Source of the DNA: Nitrospinota bacterium
GTDB lineage: Bacteria > Nitrospinota_A > UBA7883
Length of the DNA: 35,171 nt
NCBI GenBank assembly: GCA_029881335.1
Contig: JAOUMU010000001.1
Span: forward strand, 1 to 35,171
Direction: 5' to 3'
The notes beneath the pieces are model-generated. The model saw only the letters and a program-made list of their open reading frames with translations. It made no database searches and had not been told where the DNA came from. This document shows positions 18,094 through 27,724 of this stretch, piece after piece (positions within the stretch are counted from its first letter, which is position 1; every line of letters starts with the position of its first letter). The position numbers and the translations under genes were made by a program.

Positions 18094-19257
18094 CTAATTA
18101 ATTGTGTTATCAGTGAGCTTTCCACGGATCACCACCTTGTGAATCATCTTGCCATCCTCCAGGCCCTTTTTCATGGCTATGGCTATTTGTTTTGCCTCGC
18201 CAACGGTGGCGCCATCCTCCACCTCCACCACCAGCTCCACCACTGTTTCCCCCCCCAGGTAGTGGATCACCACCTGGGAGTAGCCCCGCACCCCCGCCGT
18301 GGAAGAGACGTACTTTGCCACTTCGCGCTCCACCTCGGCCCTGCTTTGCCTGATGATCTTGTACTGCATGTCATCCTCGGCGTCGATATGCACCAGGGCA
18401 TCGGTGGCGCCCAGCCTCTTTTTAAGGTTGTGGCGCACCGTCTCCGCGATATTATGCGCCTCCGAAACAGAGATATCGGGCCGCACCTCGATGTGGGCGT
18501 CCACAAACAAGTCTCCCCCCAGCTTGCGGGTCCGCAGTTCGTGGTAGCTCACCACCCCCTGGGTCCGCAATATCTCTTTTCCCAGCTCCTCCATCTTCTC
18601 CGCGGAGAGCGACGTGTCCATCAGGTCGCCCAAAGCCTCCCATGCTATCTCCATGCCCACTTTTGTGATCATGAACACCACGATGACCGCCGCCAGCGGG
18701 TCCAGCATGGGGAATCCGGCCATGGCCCCCCCTATGCCAATGAGCGCCGCCACCGAGGATATGGAGTCGCTTCGATGGTGCCATGCGTTGGCGATTATCG
18801 CCTGATTGTCGTGCCTGCGCCCCACGATGACGGTGTAGTGATACAGCGCCTCCTTGGCCACGATGGAAAGCAGCGCCGCCGCCAACGCGGGCCACTGGGG
18901 AACCCCCACCACACCGCTCACAAGTTTCTTCCCCAGATCCATCAGCAACAGCAGCCCCACCAGGATCAACGTGGCGCCTATGGCCGTGGCAGCGATAGTT
19001 TCTGCCCGACCGTGGCCATATGGGTGATCCTCGTCCGCCTCCTTGGCGGCGATGTTTATGGAGACGTAGACCATGGCATCGGTGATCAGGTCTGTGAGTG
19101 AATGAAAGGCGTCCGCCACCAGGGCGGCGGAACCAGCCATCATTCCGGCGGCCATTTTCACCGCTGTCAGAAGGATGTTCACGGCGGAGCCCACCAGGGT
19201 GATGGTCTTGGTTTCCCGCACCCTTTCGTCAGTTTTTTCTTTGTCGCCAGTAGTCAC
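18094..19257 (-). CDS. Cation diffusion facilitator (CDF) family transporter
   Basis: 387 aa; MMAGSAALVADAFHSLTDLITDAMV, DEDHPYGHGRAET, ANAWHHRSDSISSVAALIG, C-terminal cytoplasmic domain. Confidence 0.95.
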   Translation of the reverse strand: MTTGDKEKTDERVRETKTITLVGSAVNILLTAVKMAAGMMAGSAALVADAFHSLTDLITDAMVYVSINIAAKEADEDHPYGHGRAETIAATAIGATLILVGLLLLMDLGKKLVSGVVGVPQWPALAAALLSIVAKEALYHYTVIVGRRHDNQAIIANAWHHRSDSISSVAALIGIGGAMAGFPMLDPLAAVIVVFMITKVGMEIAWEALGDLMDTSLSAEKMEELGKEILRTQGVVSYHELRTRKLGGDLFVDAHIEVRPDISVSEAHNIAETVRHNLKKRLGATDALVHIDAEDDMQYKIIRQSRAEVEREVAKYVSSTAGVRGYSQVVIHYLGGETVVELVVEVEDGATVGEAKQIAIAMKKGLEDGKMIHKVVIRGKLTDNTIN

Positions 19258-19382
19258 AGGTTCGCTCTATTTTCTCTCGAGTCGCCGGAAATCTTGATGT
19301 TACCATAACAGTGGAATATGCGCAGGGGCCTTTGAATAGACGCAGGGGCAGAGTAATGGGCAACAAATAACAACCCAAATCT

Positions 19383-21773
19383 TCAGGTGGTGGTTTTTTG
19401 CAGCTCTTCCTGCTTGGGCAGCTTTAGGTAGAATATGGCGCCCTTCCCCTCCTCCGTCTCCACCGATATCTCTCCCTGGTGCGCTTTCATGATGTCGTGA
19501 CACAGGGGGAGGCCCAGCCCGGTCCCATACTCTCCCGAGGTGCCGATGGTGCTGGTCTTGACCTCGTGCCGAAAGATATCCGGCAAAACCTCCTTGCGCA
19601 CTCCCGGCCCCGTGTCGCGTATGGCGATAGCTACTTCGTCATCGTCAGGGCGGAAAAAGATGATCTTGTCGCCATCGCTGCAGAACTTTATCGAGTTGTG
19701 GACAATATTTTTAATAACCTCGATGATAAGCTCGTAATCAGCCAGGATCTTCACCCCCCGGTGGATGTCGTTTTGCATCCTGATGTTCTTGGCGGACGCC
19801 TCGTAGCTTAAGCTCTCTATCACCTCCTCCACCAGAGCCTTTGCGTCCAGATTCAGCCTGTCCACTTTCAGATTCCCGGACTGTAGCCTTTCCAGGTCCA
19901 GCAGGTTATCTATCATTTCCACCATATTCTCACTGCTGGCAATCACCTTGGAGAAGATATCCATCTGCATTGGAGTGATCGGGTCCGGCACGTCTGTCTG
20001 CAATGATTTCACCAAACCCAGGATAGTGGAAAGAGGGGTGCGCATGTCGTGGGCCACCAGTGAAAGAAATTTATCCTTGAGAAGGGTGGCCGCCTCCGCA
20101 TTCTCCTTGGCCTGCTTGATCATCTCCATATCCCTCTTCCGCTCCGTGACCCTGCCAAGCTGGGTGGAGAGGTAATTGGCCATATTCATGATCGAATCGT
20201 CCTGGTCCATAGTCCTGGTGGAAAAGAATTCCAGCACCGCCACCACTTTATCCCCCTCCAGCAAGGGAAAGGCGAATCCGGCCCTCACGATGCTCTCTTT
20301 CCCCTTCCCCGCCCTGGGAAAGTTCGGGTCAGTCCGGACATCCTTGATCCACGCCGGTTTCTTGCTGGCATAGACCCGCCCTGGCAGCCCAGCCCCAGGC
20401 TTGAATTTCGTTTCTTTGGTCACTGTCCGAAATTCTTCAAATTTATCCGTACTCTTGGTATACCAAAGCTCGGTGGGATGCAGGGTATCTTCCTCATCAG
20501 GCTTGTACACATGGCCGATCTCCCATGCGGTGTGCCTACAAACCTTATTCAGACACACCGACATCGCCTCGTCAACCGTATCCACCTCGTTCACCGCGAA
20601 GGCGATCTCCTGCAACAGCTGGACAAGCTCGCTCTTGGCGGCAAGGATGGATTCCATCGTCTTTCTCATGGTGATGTCCCTGATAGATGCCACCACTCCG
20701 GCCACATGGCCCTTGTCCATCAGTCGGGAGACGTTCATTTCCACTATCTGCCTATCCCCCATCTTGCGCTCGACGATCATCTCCCTGGTCCGGACAGACA
20801 CCTGCTCCACCGCCTGGGCCAGGGACCCCATGGGGGAAGAATGCAACGCCTGCACCAGCACCCTCTCATCCTTGGCCAGCAGCACTCCCTCCAGGCTGAA
20901 CAGCTTCAGGTCCATGACGTTCATCCCGACAAGATCTTCCTCCTTGAAGCCTGTGATATGCTCCGCCATCGGATTTGCAAAAGTAATCACGCCCTCCCTG
21001 TCTGTCACAATCACACCTTCCCCAAGCGATGTTGTTATCGCGGAGAGCCTCCTTTCGCTTTCCGCCAACTCAGCGGCGGAGCGCTGGATCCGGTTGGCCA
21101 ATGGCCGGAAGATTACCACTCCCACCACCAACAGAGTCAGGAGCAGCAGGGTGGATATGAGGGTCGCCCGTTGTTTTAGCGCCGACGAGTTTTCCTCCGC
21201 CTCAGCCTGGAACTGGACCACCAGGGTGTCCAGGGAATCCAGCAGAGGTCTTTCCGAATATTCCTCTATGATAAGAAAATAGCTGTTATTCTGCGAAAGA
21301 TCCCTGGGTGGTGCATCAGCGAATTTTCGGACCGCATCCGCGTACCGAAGAATCATTTTATCCAATTCATGGGGCGGGTAAAAGATTATCTCCTCCGCAG
21401 CCTTGGAAAGCTGAATTTTGTACCCAGAGCCCAAGTCGTTACGCACAATGGCCTCGTGGGCTTTTTCCATCTGGTATGCCAAAAGCTTCAGATCTTGACG
21501 AATGGATGCGCTGTCCTCGTGAGTACCCATCACCAGGTCGTGGGCCAATTTCGAAATTCGCTGGGAGAGCATCCGCTGCCTGCCGCTTAGATTGATAACC
21601 TGGGCCCAAGTGGCTTGTGCGGTCATCAACTCCAGAAGAGCCAGATAGCTGGCAAGCACCAGAATGGCGATCAGGCCCAGGGCGAGGACATACTGTGTCG
21701 TGATCTTCTGGCCGAAGGACATATCAATGCCCTTAACGCGACGTTTTTTCCCGCTTTTCGCGGAGGCTTCCAC
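19383..21773 (-). CDS. Sensor histidine kinase with PilJ/NarX-like N-terminal sensor, PAS, GAF, HisKA, HATPase_c
   Basis: ORF track extends to 21812. Probable GTG start at 21773, preceded by GGGGGAGG. NLSGRQRMLSQRISKLAHDL sensor motif, two TMs, PAS, GAF, SLVAHDMRTPLSTILGLV H-box, DTGPGVRKEV and GTGLGLPL ATPase boxes. Confidence 0.92.
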   Translation of the reverse strand: MEASAKSGKKRRVKGIDMSFGQKITTQYVLALGLIAILVLASYLALLELMTAQATWAQVINLSGRQRMLSQRISKLAHDLVMGTHEDSASIRQDLKLLAYQMEKAHEAIVRNDLGSGYKIQLSKAAEEIIFYPPHELDKMILRYADAVRKFADAPPRDLSQNNSYFLIIEEYSERPLLDSLDTLVVQFQAEAEENSSALKQRATLISTLLLLTLLVVGVVIFRPLANRIQRSAAELAESERRLSAITTSLGEGVIVTDREGVITFANPMAEHITGFKEEDLVGMNVMDLKLFSLEGVLLAKDERVLVQALHSSPMGSLAQAVEQVSVRTREMIVERKMGDRQIVEMNVSRLMDKGHVAGVVASIRDITMRKTMESILAAKSELVQLLQEIAFAVNEVDTVDEAMSVCLNKVCRHTAWEIGHVYKPDEEDTLHPTELWYTKSTDKFEEFRTVTKETKFKPGAGLPGRVYASKKPAWIKDVRTDPNFPRAGKGKESIVRAGFAFPLLEGDKVVAVLEFFSTRTMDQDDSIMNMANYLSTQLGRVTERKRDMEMIKQAKENAEAATLLKDKFLSLVAHDMRTPLSTILGLVKSLQTDVPDPITPMQMDIFSKVIASSENMVEMIDNLLDLERLQSGNLKVDRLNLDAKALVEEVIESLSYEASAKNIRMQNDIHRGVKILADYELIIEVIKNIVHNSIKFCSDGDKIIFFRPDDDEVAIAIRDTGPGVRKEVLPDIFRHEVKTSTIGTSGEYGTGLGLPLCHDIMKAHQGEISVETEEGKGAIFYLKLPKQEELQKTTT

Positions 21774-21817
21774 GATATTTTCCTCCCCCAGGAAATTATG
21801 AATCATGTGCAAGCCTG

Positions 21818-21823
21818 ATTATA
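21818..21823 (-). promoter_or_regulatory. Extended -10 promoter element for the sensor kinase
   Basis: Minus strand reads TGATATAAT (TGnTATAAT), about 45 nt upstream of the proposed GTG start at 21773. Confidence 0.4.
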
Positions 21824-21867
21824 TCACAACAGGTGACCTTCCCAGCGCGCGCGCCACCTGGTCCTGC

Positions 21868-22290
21868 CTACTTACAGGCTTCCCGGAATCCGGCCCCGCA
21901 GGCCATTTTGTAATCGGCCTGAGCCTTGCCCATCTCCCCCATGATTTCATGAACCTGGCCCCGGACATAGTAGGCCTCACCCAGCTTTGGGTCCAGCTCA
22001 ATGGCCTTGTTCAGGTCTTTGTTTGCCGCGTCCACATCACCCATATCTTTTTTCGCCTTGCCACGTAAAGCGTAGGCCGGGGCGTATTTCGGGTCCGCCT
22101 TTATCACGTCATCGCAATACTTCACGACCATGGCGTAGTCGGCGGAGCCATAAGATCCCCTGGCCTTGTTGTATGTGCGATCCAGCTTCTTTTTATCCCC
22201 ACCGTTGTCATTTTTCCAGGGCGCCCATGCATGGCCGACGCCCGCCGTCAGCATCAGCGCGGCAAGCGCGAATACAATTGATACTCTCAT
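21868..22290 (-). CDS. Exported tetratricopeptide-repeat protein
   Basis: 140 aa; Sec signal peptide (MRVSIVFALAALMLTAGVGHA) and TPR-like repeats DPKYAPAYALRGKAKKDMGDVDAANKDLNKAIELDPKLGEAYYVRGQV. Overlaps upstream gene stop by 4 nt. Confidence 0.85.
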   Translation of the reverse strand: MRVSIVFALAALMLTAGVGHAWAPWKNDNGGDKKKLDRTYNKARGSYGSADYAMVVKYCDDVIKADPKYAPAYALRGKAKKDMGDVDAANKDLNKAIELDPKLGEAYYVRGQVHEIMGEMGKAQADYKMACGAGFREACK

Positions 22291-25202
22291 AATCCCTTTC
22301 TTTCTTTCCTAATGGTGCTCATCTCCGCCTCGATGGCTTTTCGCTCCTCATCGGTTGGATTCAAATCAAGAGCTCTTTTATACAATTTCAGGGATTGCTC
22401 CTTGCCCCCTGGACGACTCGCCACAAGCCCGGCCAGGCTGGTCATCGCCGTGAAGTAGCCAGGATCCAACCGGATCGCTTCGGCAAGCTCCCGTTCCGCC
22501 TCCTGGTATGCGCCGGTCCGGGAGAGAAGAACACCCCTCAGAAACTTCAACTGTACGGTGAAAAGCCCCATTTTGTCCAGTTTTTCTGTCCGTTCCAGCA
22601 GGCCGGCCACCATTGGGACCGCAGCTGACTCCATGGAACCATAAAGCGTTTCAATATTCAGGGACAATAGGGCGTATTGCGCCTCTGTGTTGGCCGGATC
22701 TGTTCGTAAGGCCTTTTCATACATTTGCGCGGCCGCCCCCCTGTTTCCCCCGCTCCTGGCCACCTGGCCTCCGAAGAAAATGCTCTGAGACAAAAACGCC
22801 CGCTCCACCGCGCTTTTGTCCACCCCGGCGCCGATCTTAGGAGATTGGCGGTGGGCCAGTATTCCGGCGAGGTTCGGCCCCTTCACCTCCACCCCCCCCA
22901 CATGCATCCTGGGAGCGGAGAACTCCACCACAGGCCTGTCGTCTCTCGTTGGTGTGACCCCCTTCACATATTCCCGCAAATGATCCGGCCCCATCATATG
23001 GTTCGCCAATATCTGCTCCACCCGGTATATCCCGATATCGGCCAGGCTGGAGGCCACCGCAGGGTTGTCGAACGCCTTGTAGAGTTTTCTGTAATCCGGC
23101 AGGGCGCCCGCCGCTCCGATCATTATGGCATCCCATTTGGTATACCACATGGCTCCCTCCGGAAATACTTCCGTGAAGGCTGCCACCAGTGATCTTAAAT
23201 CCTGGCCAGAGAGGTGATGGATAGGTATCCATTGCGACATGATCCCGCCTGGCTTCAGCCTTGCCTTGGCCAGCTGATAGAACTCCACGGTGTAAAGCGA
23301 TACTATCCCGACGTTGGATGGCGGGGGCGGCTCTGTGGAGATTAAATCGAAATATTTGCCGGTGGTCTTAAGGTAGTTGCGCCCATCCTCCTCCACCATG
23401 GTAAGCTTCGGCGATAAGCTCACCCCCTGGTTGCCATCGGCGAAGGCTGGCCCGGCGTTGAACACCTCCCGGGATATGTCCACGGCTACCACGGACTCCA
23501 GGTCGTGGGCAAGAGCGGCCCCGGCGGTGGATCCAGTTCCAAAACAGATGATCAGAGCGTTTTTGGGATCATCCACCAGCAGCAGGGGGATATGGGCCTG
23601 GAGCCTCTCTAGCTGTAGCGCCTCCCGGAATGTACCGGCTATAGGGTCTCCATTGATCCACAACCGCCGGATCGGCAGGCGTTCTACCGTCAGGTCAGAC
23701 TCGTTTTTTGATACCAGGGCCGTGGCGGAGGCTCCCTCCTCGTAAAACTCCACCTCGGCGCCGGCTTCCAGTTTCTCCACGCTCAGGCGGTAGGCGATGT
23801 CCGGATTCATCGAAATATATATCGACTGGGGCGCAATCACCATTCCCAATATCACAGCCATCCCTATGGCCGCCTTCCCCGCACGCAGAAACGCCAACGC
23901 CAGCCCCGCCACCACCGCCAACTCTGATACCAATATCAGACTGTTCTGCACACCCAGCCACGGGATCATAAAATATCCCGCCATCAGCGGGCCCAAAACA
24001 CAGCCTATAATATTTACGGCGTATAGACGCCCCACATCGCCACCGATTTTCCCAGGATCAGAATCGAAAACTTCCACTGCCAACGGAAAACAAGCGCCCA
24101 AAAGCGCCGTGCAGGGAGTGATGAACATCAGGGCGAACAGAAATGCGGAAGCAATCGGCGCGCCACCTGGGATCATACCGGATAGCCAATCCAGCATGAA
24201 TGTCCCCGCCAGCCAGGCTATTATATCCCGGCTGTGGGCCAGAGCCACCAGCGAAAATATAGACATCACCCCCATTGTCGCCAACATGGAAGCGAACAGG
24301 AAATACCCCCTCTCCCTGGATTTATTTCCCGCCCGCGCCGCCAGAGAACTGCCCGCCGCGGTGCCCAATAGAAAGACGGAAAGAACCAGGGTGAAAGCGT
24401 ACGTGGTATTGTTCAATAGCAGGATCAGCGTTCTGGTCCATAAAAGCTCCAGCGCCAGGCCACAAAATCCTGTGATTGCAAACATCAGCAGGACCAGGTT
24501 GTCCTTTTCTCCCGATTTCTCTTTACGGGGAGACTTTTTGCCGGTCTTCGGCGTTTCCAGCTCTACGCGCCAGCTCTTCTCCGCCGCCATCCCCCAGACG
24601 ACGGCGGCGCAAAACAGATTCACCACAGCTCCGATGCGCAATGAATTGGTCAAGCCGAATATTTCTATCATGGCGAATCCCGCAGCCATGCACCCAGCCA
24701 TGGCCCCGGCGGTGTTTACGGCGTATACAGTCCCGGCCAGTCCCGCGCGGGGACCGTCTGTTATGGCGAAATGACGTACTATGGCTGGCAGCGTGGCGCC
24801 CATCAGCATGGTGGGCGGCGCCAGAACCAACACCGCCAGCATTAATCGCAGCGTCACCACATAGAGCGTGGCGCTCTCCGCCCCACCGTGGGCAAACAGG
24901 TATATGGCGTCCATGGCGCCCCATGTCAGCGGAAAGGCAATGACATACACCCCCAGCATAAACTCGCATGCGGCGTATAGCCGGATGGGCGCCCACCCCT
25001 TGTCCAGCAACCTGCCGGAGAGTTCCGCCCCGGCGCCCAGTCCACCCATAAACGCCACCAGGGTGGCGCTTACGGCGTATACGCTGACCCCGAGAGTGAG
25101 GGATAGCTGTCTGGCCCAGATTATCTCATAGGCCAACCCGGCTGCGCCGGAGCAGAAGAATATGGCAAGTACGGGAAGAGTCCGGGAGTTTACGCTACTC
25201 AT
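22287..25202 (-). CDS. Fused MFS-like membrane domain + spermidine-synthase-like domain + TPR
   Basis: 971 aa; multiple TM helices (SGAAGLAYEIIWARQLSLTLGVS...), SpeE-like LIICFGTGSTAGAAL..VVAVDISREV...EEDGRNYL...PGGIMSQWIPIHHLS, C-terminal TPRs. Confidence 0.9.
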   Translation of the reverse strand: MSSVNSRTLPVLAIFFCSGAAGLAYEIIWARQLSLTLGVSVYAVSATLVAFMGGLGAGAELSGRLLDKGWAPIRLYAACEFMLGVYVIAFPLTWGAMDAIYLFAHGGAESATLYVVTLRLMLAVLVLAPPTMLMGATLPAIVRHFAITDGPRAGLAGTVYAVNTAGAMAGCMAAGFAMIEIFGLTNSLRIGAVVNLFCAAVVWGMAAEKSWRVELETPKTGKKSPRKEKSGEKDNLVLLMFAITGFCGLALELLWTRTLILLLNNTTYAFTLVLSVFLLGTAAGSSLAARAGNKSRERGYFLFASMLATMGVMSIFSLVALAHSRDIIAWLAGTFMLDWLSGMIPGGAPIASAFLFALMFITPCTALLGACFPLAVEVFDSDPGKIGGDVGRLYAVNIIGCVLGPLMAGYFMIPWLGVQNSLILVSELAVVAGLALAFLRAGKAAIGMAVILGMVIAPQSIYISMNPDIAYRLSVEKLEAGAEVEFYEEGASATALVSKNESDLTVERLPIRRLWINGDPIAGTFREALQLERLQAHIPLLLVDDPKNALIICFGTGSTAGAALAHDLESVVAVDISREVFNAGPAFADGNQGVSLSPKLTMVEEDGRNYLKTTGKYFDLISTEPPPPSNVGIVSLYTVEFYQLAKARLKPGGIMSQWIPIHHLSGQDLRSLVAAFTEVFPEGAMWYTKWDAIMIGAAGALPDYRKLYKAFDNPAVASSLADIGIYRVEQILANHMMGPDHLREYVKGVTPTRDDRPVVEFSAPRMHVGGVEVKGPNLAGILAHRQSPKIGAGVDKSAVERAFLSQSIFFGGQVARSGGNRGAAAQMYEKALRTDPANTEAQYALLSLNIETLYGSMESAAVPMVAGLLERTEKLDKMGLFTVQLKFLRGVLLSRTGAYQEAERELAEAIRLDPGYFTAMTSLAGLVASRPGGKEQSLKLYKRALDLNPTDEERKAIEAEMSTIRKERKGL

Positions 25203-25262
25203 AGCAGGCTCACTCCCTGTGTCAATCTGGTGACGGGCTGTTACACCACCGTCCGGGCCTCA

Positions 25263-26324
25263 TTAGCGCAGTAGCCCTCGTGTGGGCTTGATCTTGATAT
25301 TCAGATCGCTCTTCGCCACACCGATAATCCTGGAGTCCAGGTATCCGATCCTGGCGGGAGTGGAGCCGGTGAACCATATGCGCCCCCTTGGGTCAGCGCT
25401 CACGGAGTTAGGTTTGCACTTGCCAGTAGGTATTTCAAAGGAGTTGATGGTCTTTGTGACCGGGTCGAAACGTACAAGGCGGTTGTCGGTATGCTGGACC
25501 ATCCAAATGATATCGTTTGAGTCTATAGTCATCTCTTTTGCCCCTTTATTCTTGGGCAGGGGGTATATCTCTGTCTTCTCCGTAACCGGGTCAAACCGGG
25601 CCAGGTGGTTGTCCACCATCGCCAAAAACCATACGCCGCCCTTAGAGTCTATCAATGTCCCAAGCGGTTGTTGGGGCTGGACTGATATTTGCCATTCGCC
25701 GAACTTATCCTTTTTCGGATCATACATGACCAGCTTGTTCTTGGCTCGCTCAACAAACCAGAGCCGTCCCTTGCCATCCTCGGCCAGATCGTAGGAGTTG
25801 CTCAGTGCGGTGGGAACATTTCTTTGCGTAAACTTCCTGCTTTTGGGATGGTAGCCGATGAGCATGTCTGTGTTCCAGCCCAGAGCCCAGATGGTTCCAT
25901 CGTGGGCGGCCAGGATGGAAGCAGGCTTTATATTGCGGTCCGGCAGCAGGATCTCGGAGAACTTTTTAGTTTTCGGGTCGAATACTGCTATGGCGCTCAC
26001 GTCCTGCTCTGTGAACCATATCTTCCCCTCCCGGTCTATTGTAAGGTCCAATGGCTCGCTTTTGGTGGAGGGGATGGAAAACTCCTCCAGTTCGCCAGTG
26101 TTGGAGTTGAACCTGGCCAGCTTATTAGTGAAAAACTCCAAAAACCAGATGTCCCCCCCCTGGCCATACTGTATGGAGGTGGGGTACGCGTCTTTGGACG
26201 GCAAAGGGAATTCCGTGAACAGTTCCTGCCGACCGGCGCCAGCTTCCGCCACCAAAGCCAATGACAAAACGATGGCAACGATTACATGCTTTAAATACAT
26301 CTTGCCAGATATCCCGTAGGTCAC
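25263..26324 (-). CDS. Exported beta-propeller, Vgb/streptogramin-lyase-like (NHL/SMP-30-like)
   Basis: 353 aa; signal peptide and repeats of the type EPLDLTIDREGKIWFTEQDVSAIAVFDPKTKKFSE. Confidence 0.85.
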   Translation of the reverse strand: MTYGISGKMYLKHVIVAIVLSLALVAEAGAGRQELFTEFPLPSKDAYPTSIQYGQGGDIWFLEFFTNKLARFNSNTGELEEFSIPSTKSEPLDLTIDREGKIWFTEQDVSAIAVFDPKTKKFSEILLPDRNIKPASILAAHDGTIWALGWNTDMLIGYHPKSRKFTQRNVPTALSNSYDLAEDGKGRLWFVERAKNKLVMYDPKKDKFGEWQISVQPQQPLGTLIDSKGGVWFLAMVDNHLARFDPVTEKTEIYPLPKNKGAKEMTIDSNDIIWMVQHTDNRLVRFDPVTKTINSFEIPTGKCKPNSVSADPRGRIWFTGSTPARIGYLDSRIIGVAKSDLNIKIKPTRGLLR

Positions 26325-27706
26325 GACTTGGCTTTGCGGAACATAAACACGCCAGTCCCCACCACAAGAATCACCACCAGAGTGAGGATAATCAGCATTG
26401 TCATGCCCCGGCCTCCAGCCTTGGCGGCCTCCGCATTTTGATCTTTATGGACTCTGGGTGTGAGAGCCTGGTCAGTTTTGAGGCTGGATACTATCAGCCT
26501 CGAAATCTTGTTGGCGTGGCGGTCGCTCTGGGTGAACCACACGTCCCCTTTTGCGTCCACCGTCACTCCCATAGGCTGGGAGTTGGCTGTGGGTATCTCG
26601 AAAAGGCTCCATTTTAGATTTATTGAGTCAAAGAAACCCACCTGATTGGTCATGGAATCGACTATCCATATCCGCCCTTCGGGGCCTGGCGCCACGGCTT
26701 GGGGTACTGCGTTATAGCCGGGGAGCGGTATTGTGGAATATATGCCTTTATCCTTTTCGCGCTTGTCACTTTTGTCGAACAGTAGCACGCCAAGTTGCTG
26801 GCTGCGCAGATTGCACACCCACAATTTCCCTTCATTGTCGAACCTCATCTGCCCTGGCTGAGAGAGAGGGACCGTGATCGGGTACACTTTGATTTTTTTC
26901 GTTTCAGGATCGTACCGGCCCACATAATTGCCGTTCACATCGCTTATCCACACCATGTCGTTTTTATCTACCGTGATCCCCATAAGATCCGCGCTGTCAC
27001 CCAGGCTGATCTCTCTGCTTCTTTGCCCTTCCACGTCCAGGTAGCCGAATTTGCCCGTGTTCTTCTCCACGAACCATACCAACCCTTTGGAATCCACCGC
27101 CAGATCATAGGGCTGGGAATGCTCCGTGGGGAGGAGGTATTCGGTGAACTCCTCCTTGACCGGATCGAACCGGACCACAGAGTTGCCCAAGAGAGTGACG
27201 AACCAGACCACATCATTACTGTCCACCACCAGGGCTCCAGGATTGCCCACGCTGTAAACGTCATAGCTTTGCGGCGTGGTGAGTTTGCTTTTGGGATCAT
27301 AGTCCCATTCCGGGTCCGGCAATCCTTGGGTGGATGGCAGCCGGTATTCTTTCAGTTCGCCGGTGGCCGGATCCAGTCTTGCCACGGAATGGTTGGTCGT
27401 CTCGGTGAACCAAACTATACCCTTGCTGTCTGTGGTGATGGCATAGGGGGTGCTGTAATTGACAGGCAGGCGGTAGTCTTCTATCATCGGCGCGCCATCC
27501 CTGCCGCCGCCTGACATGGCCCCGTGGTCCCCATGGCGGTCTGAATGTTCGCTCCCCCCCGGCGCCTGGCCCACATGGCTGGGCTTTATTATAGTTATCC
27601 GCGGTTTTACGATCCCGCTTATAACTTCAGAAGCGCCGGAAACCGTTGCGCCAAGAAACAGAACCAGAATGGACAGGGAGGAAAAGAAAAATCTTAAACT
27701 ACTCAT
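26321..27706 (-). CDS. Exported, C-terminally membrane-anchored beta-propeller, Vgb/streptogramin-lyase-like
   Basis: 461 aa; signal peptide, repeats TPYAITTDSKGIVWFTETTNHSVARLDPATGELKEYRLP, C-terminal TM GMTMLIILTLVVILVVGTGVFMFRKAKS. Overlaps the next gene by 4 nt. Confidence 0.87.
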   Translation of the reverse strand: MSSLRFFFSSLSILVLFLGATVSGASEVISGIVKPRITIIKPSHVGQAPGGSEHSDRHGDHGAMSGGGRDGAPMIEDYRLPVNYSTPYAITTDSKGIVWFTETTNHSVARLDPATGELKEYRLPSTQGLPDPEWDYDPKSKLTTPQSYDVYSVGNPGALVVDSNDVVWFVTLLGNSVVRFDPVKEEFTEYLLPTEHSQPYDLAVDSKGLVWFVEKNTGKFGYLDVEGQRSREISLGDSADLMGITVDKNDMVWISDVNGNYVGRYDPETKKIKVYPITVPLSQPGQMRFDNEGKLWVCNLRSQQLGVLLFDKSDKREKDKGIYSTIPLPGYNAVPQAVAPGPEGRIWIVDSMTNQVGFFDSINLKWSLFEIPTANSQPMGVTVDAKGDVWFTQSDRHANKISRLIVSSLKTDQALTPRVHKDQNAEAAKAGGRGMTMLIILTLVVILVVGTGVFMFRKAKS

Positions 27707-27724
27707 TCGAAAGGACCTCTTTGC

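Noticed and set aside
18139-19101. 320-aa plus-strand ORF antisense to the CDF transporter
   Set aside because: His-rich shadow ORF over a canonical CDF gene.
22287-25202. Polyamine biosynthesis gene (speE)
   Set aside because: Large membrane fusion with a degenerate DSTDP-type motif; not a stand-alone spermidine synthase.
25263-27706. Streptogramin antibiotic resistance (vgb) genes
   Set aside because: Both proteins are exported and embedded in a respiratory gene cluster; propeller similarity alone does not support lyase function.
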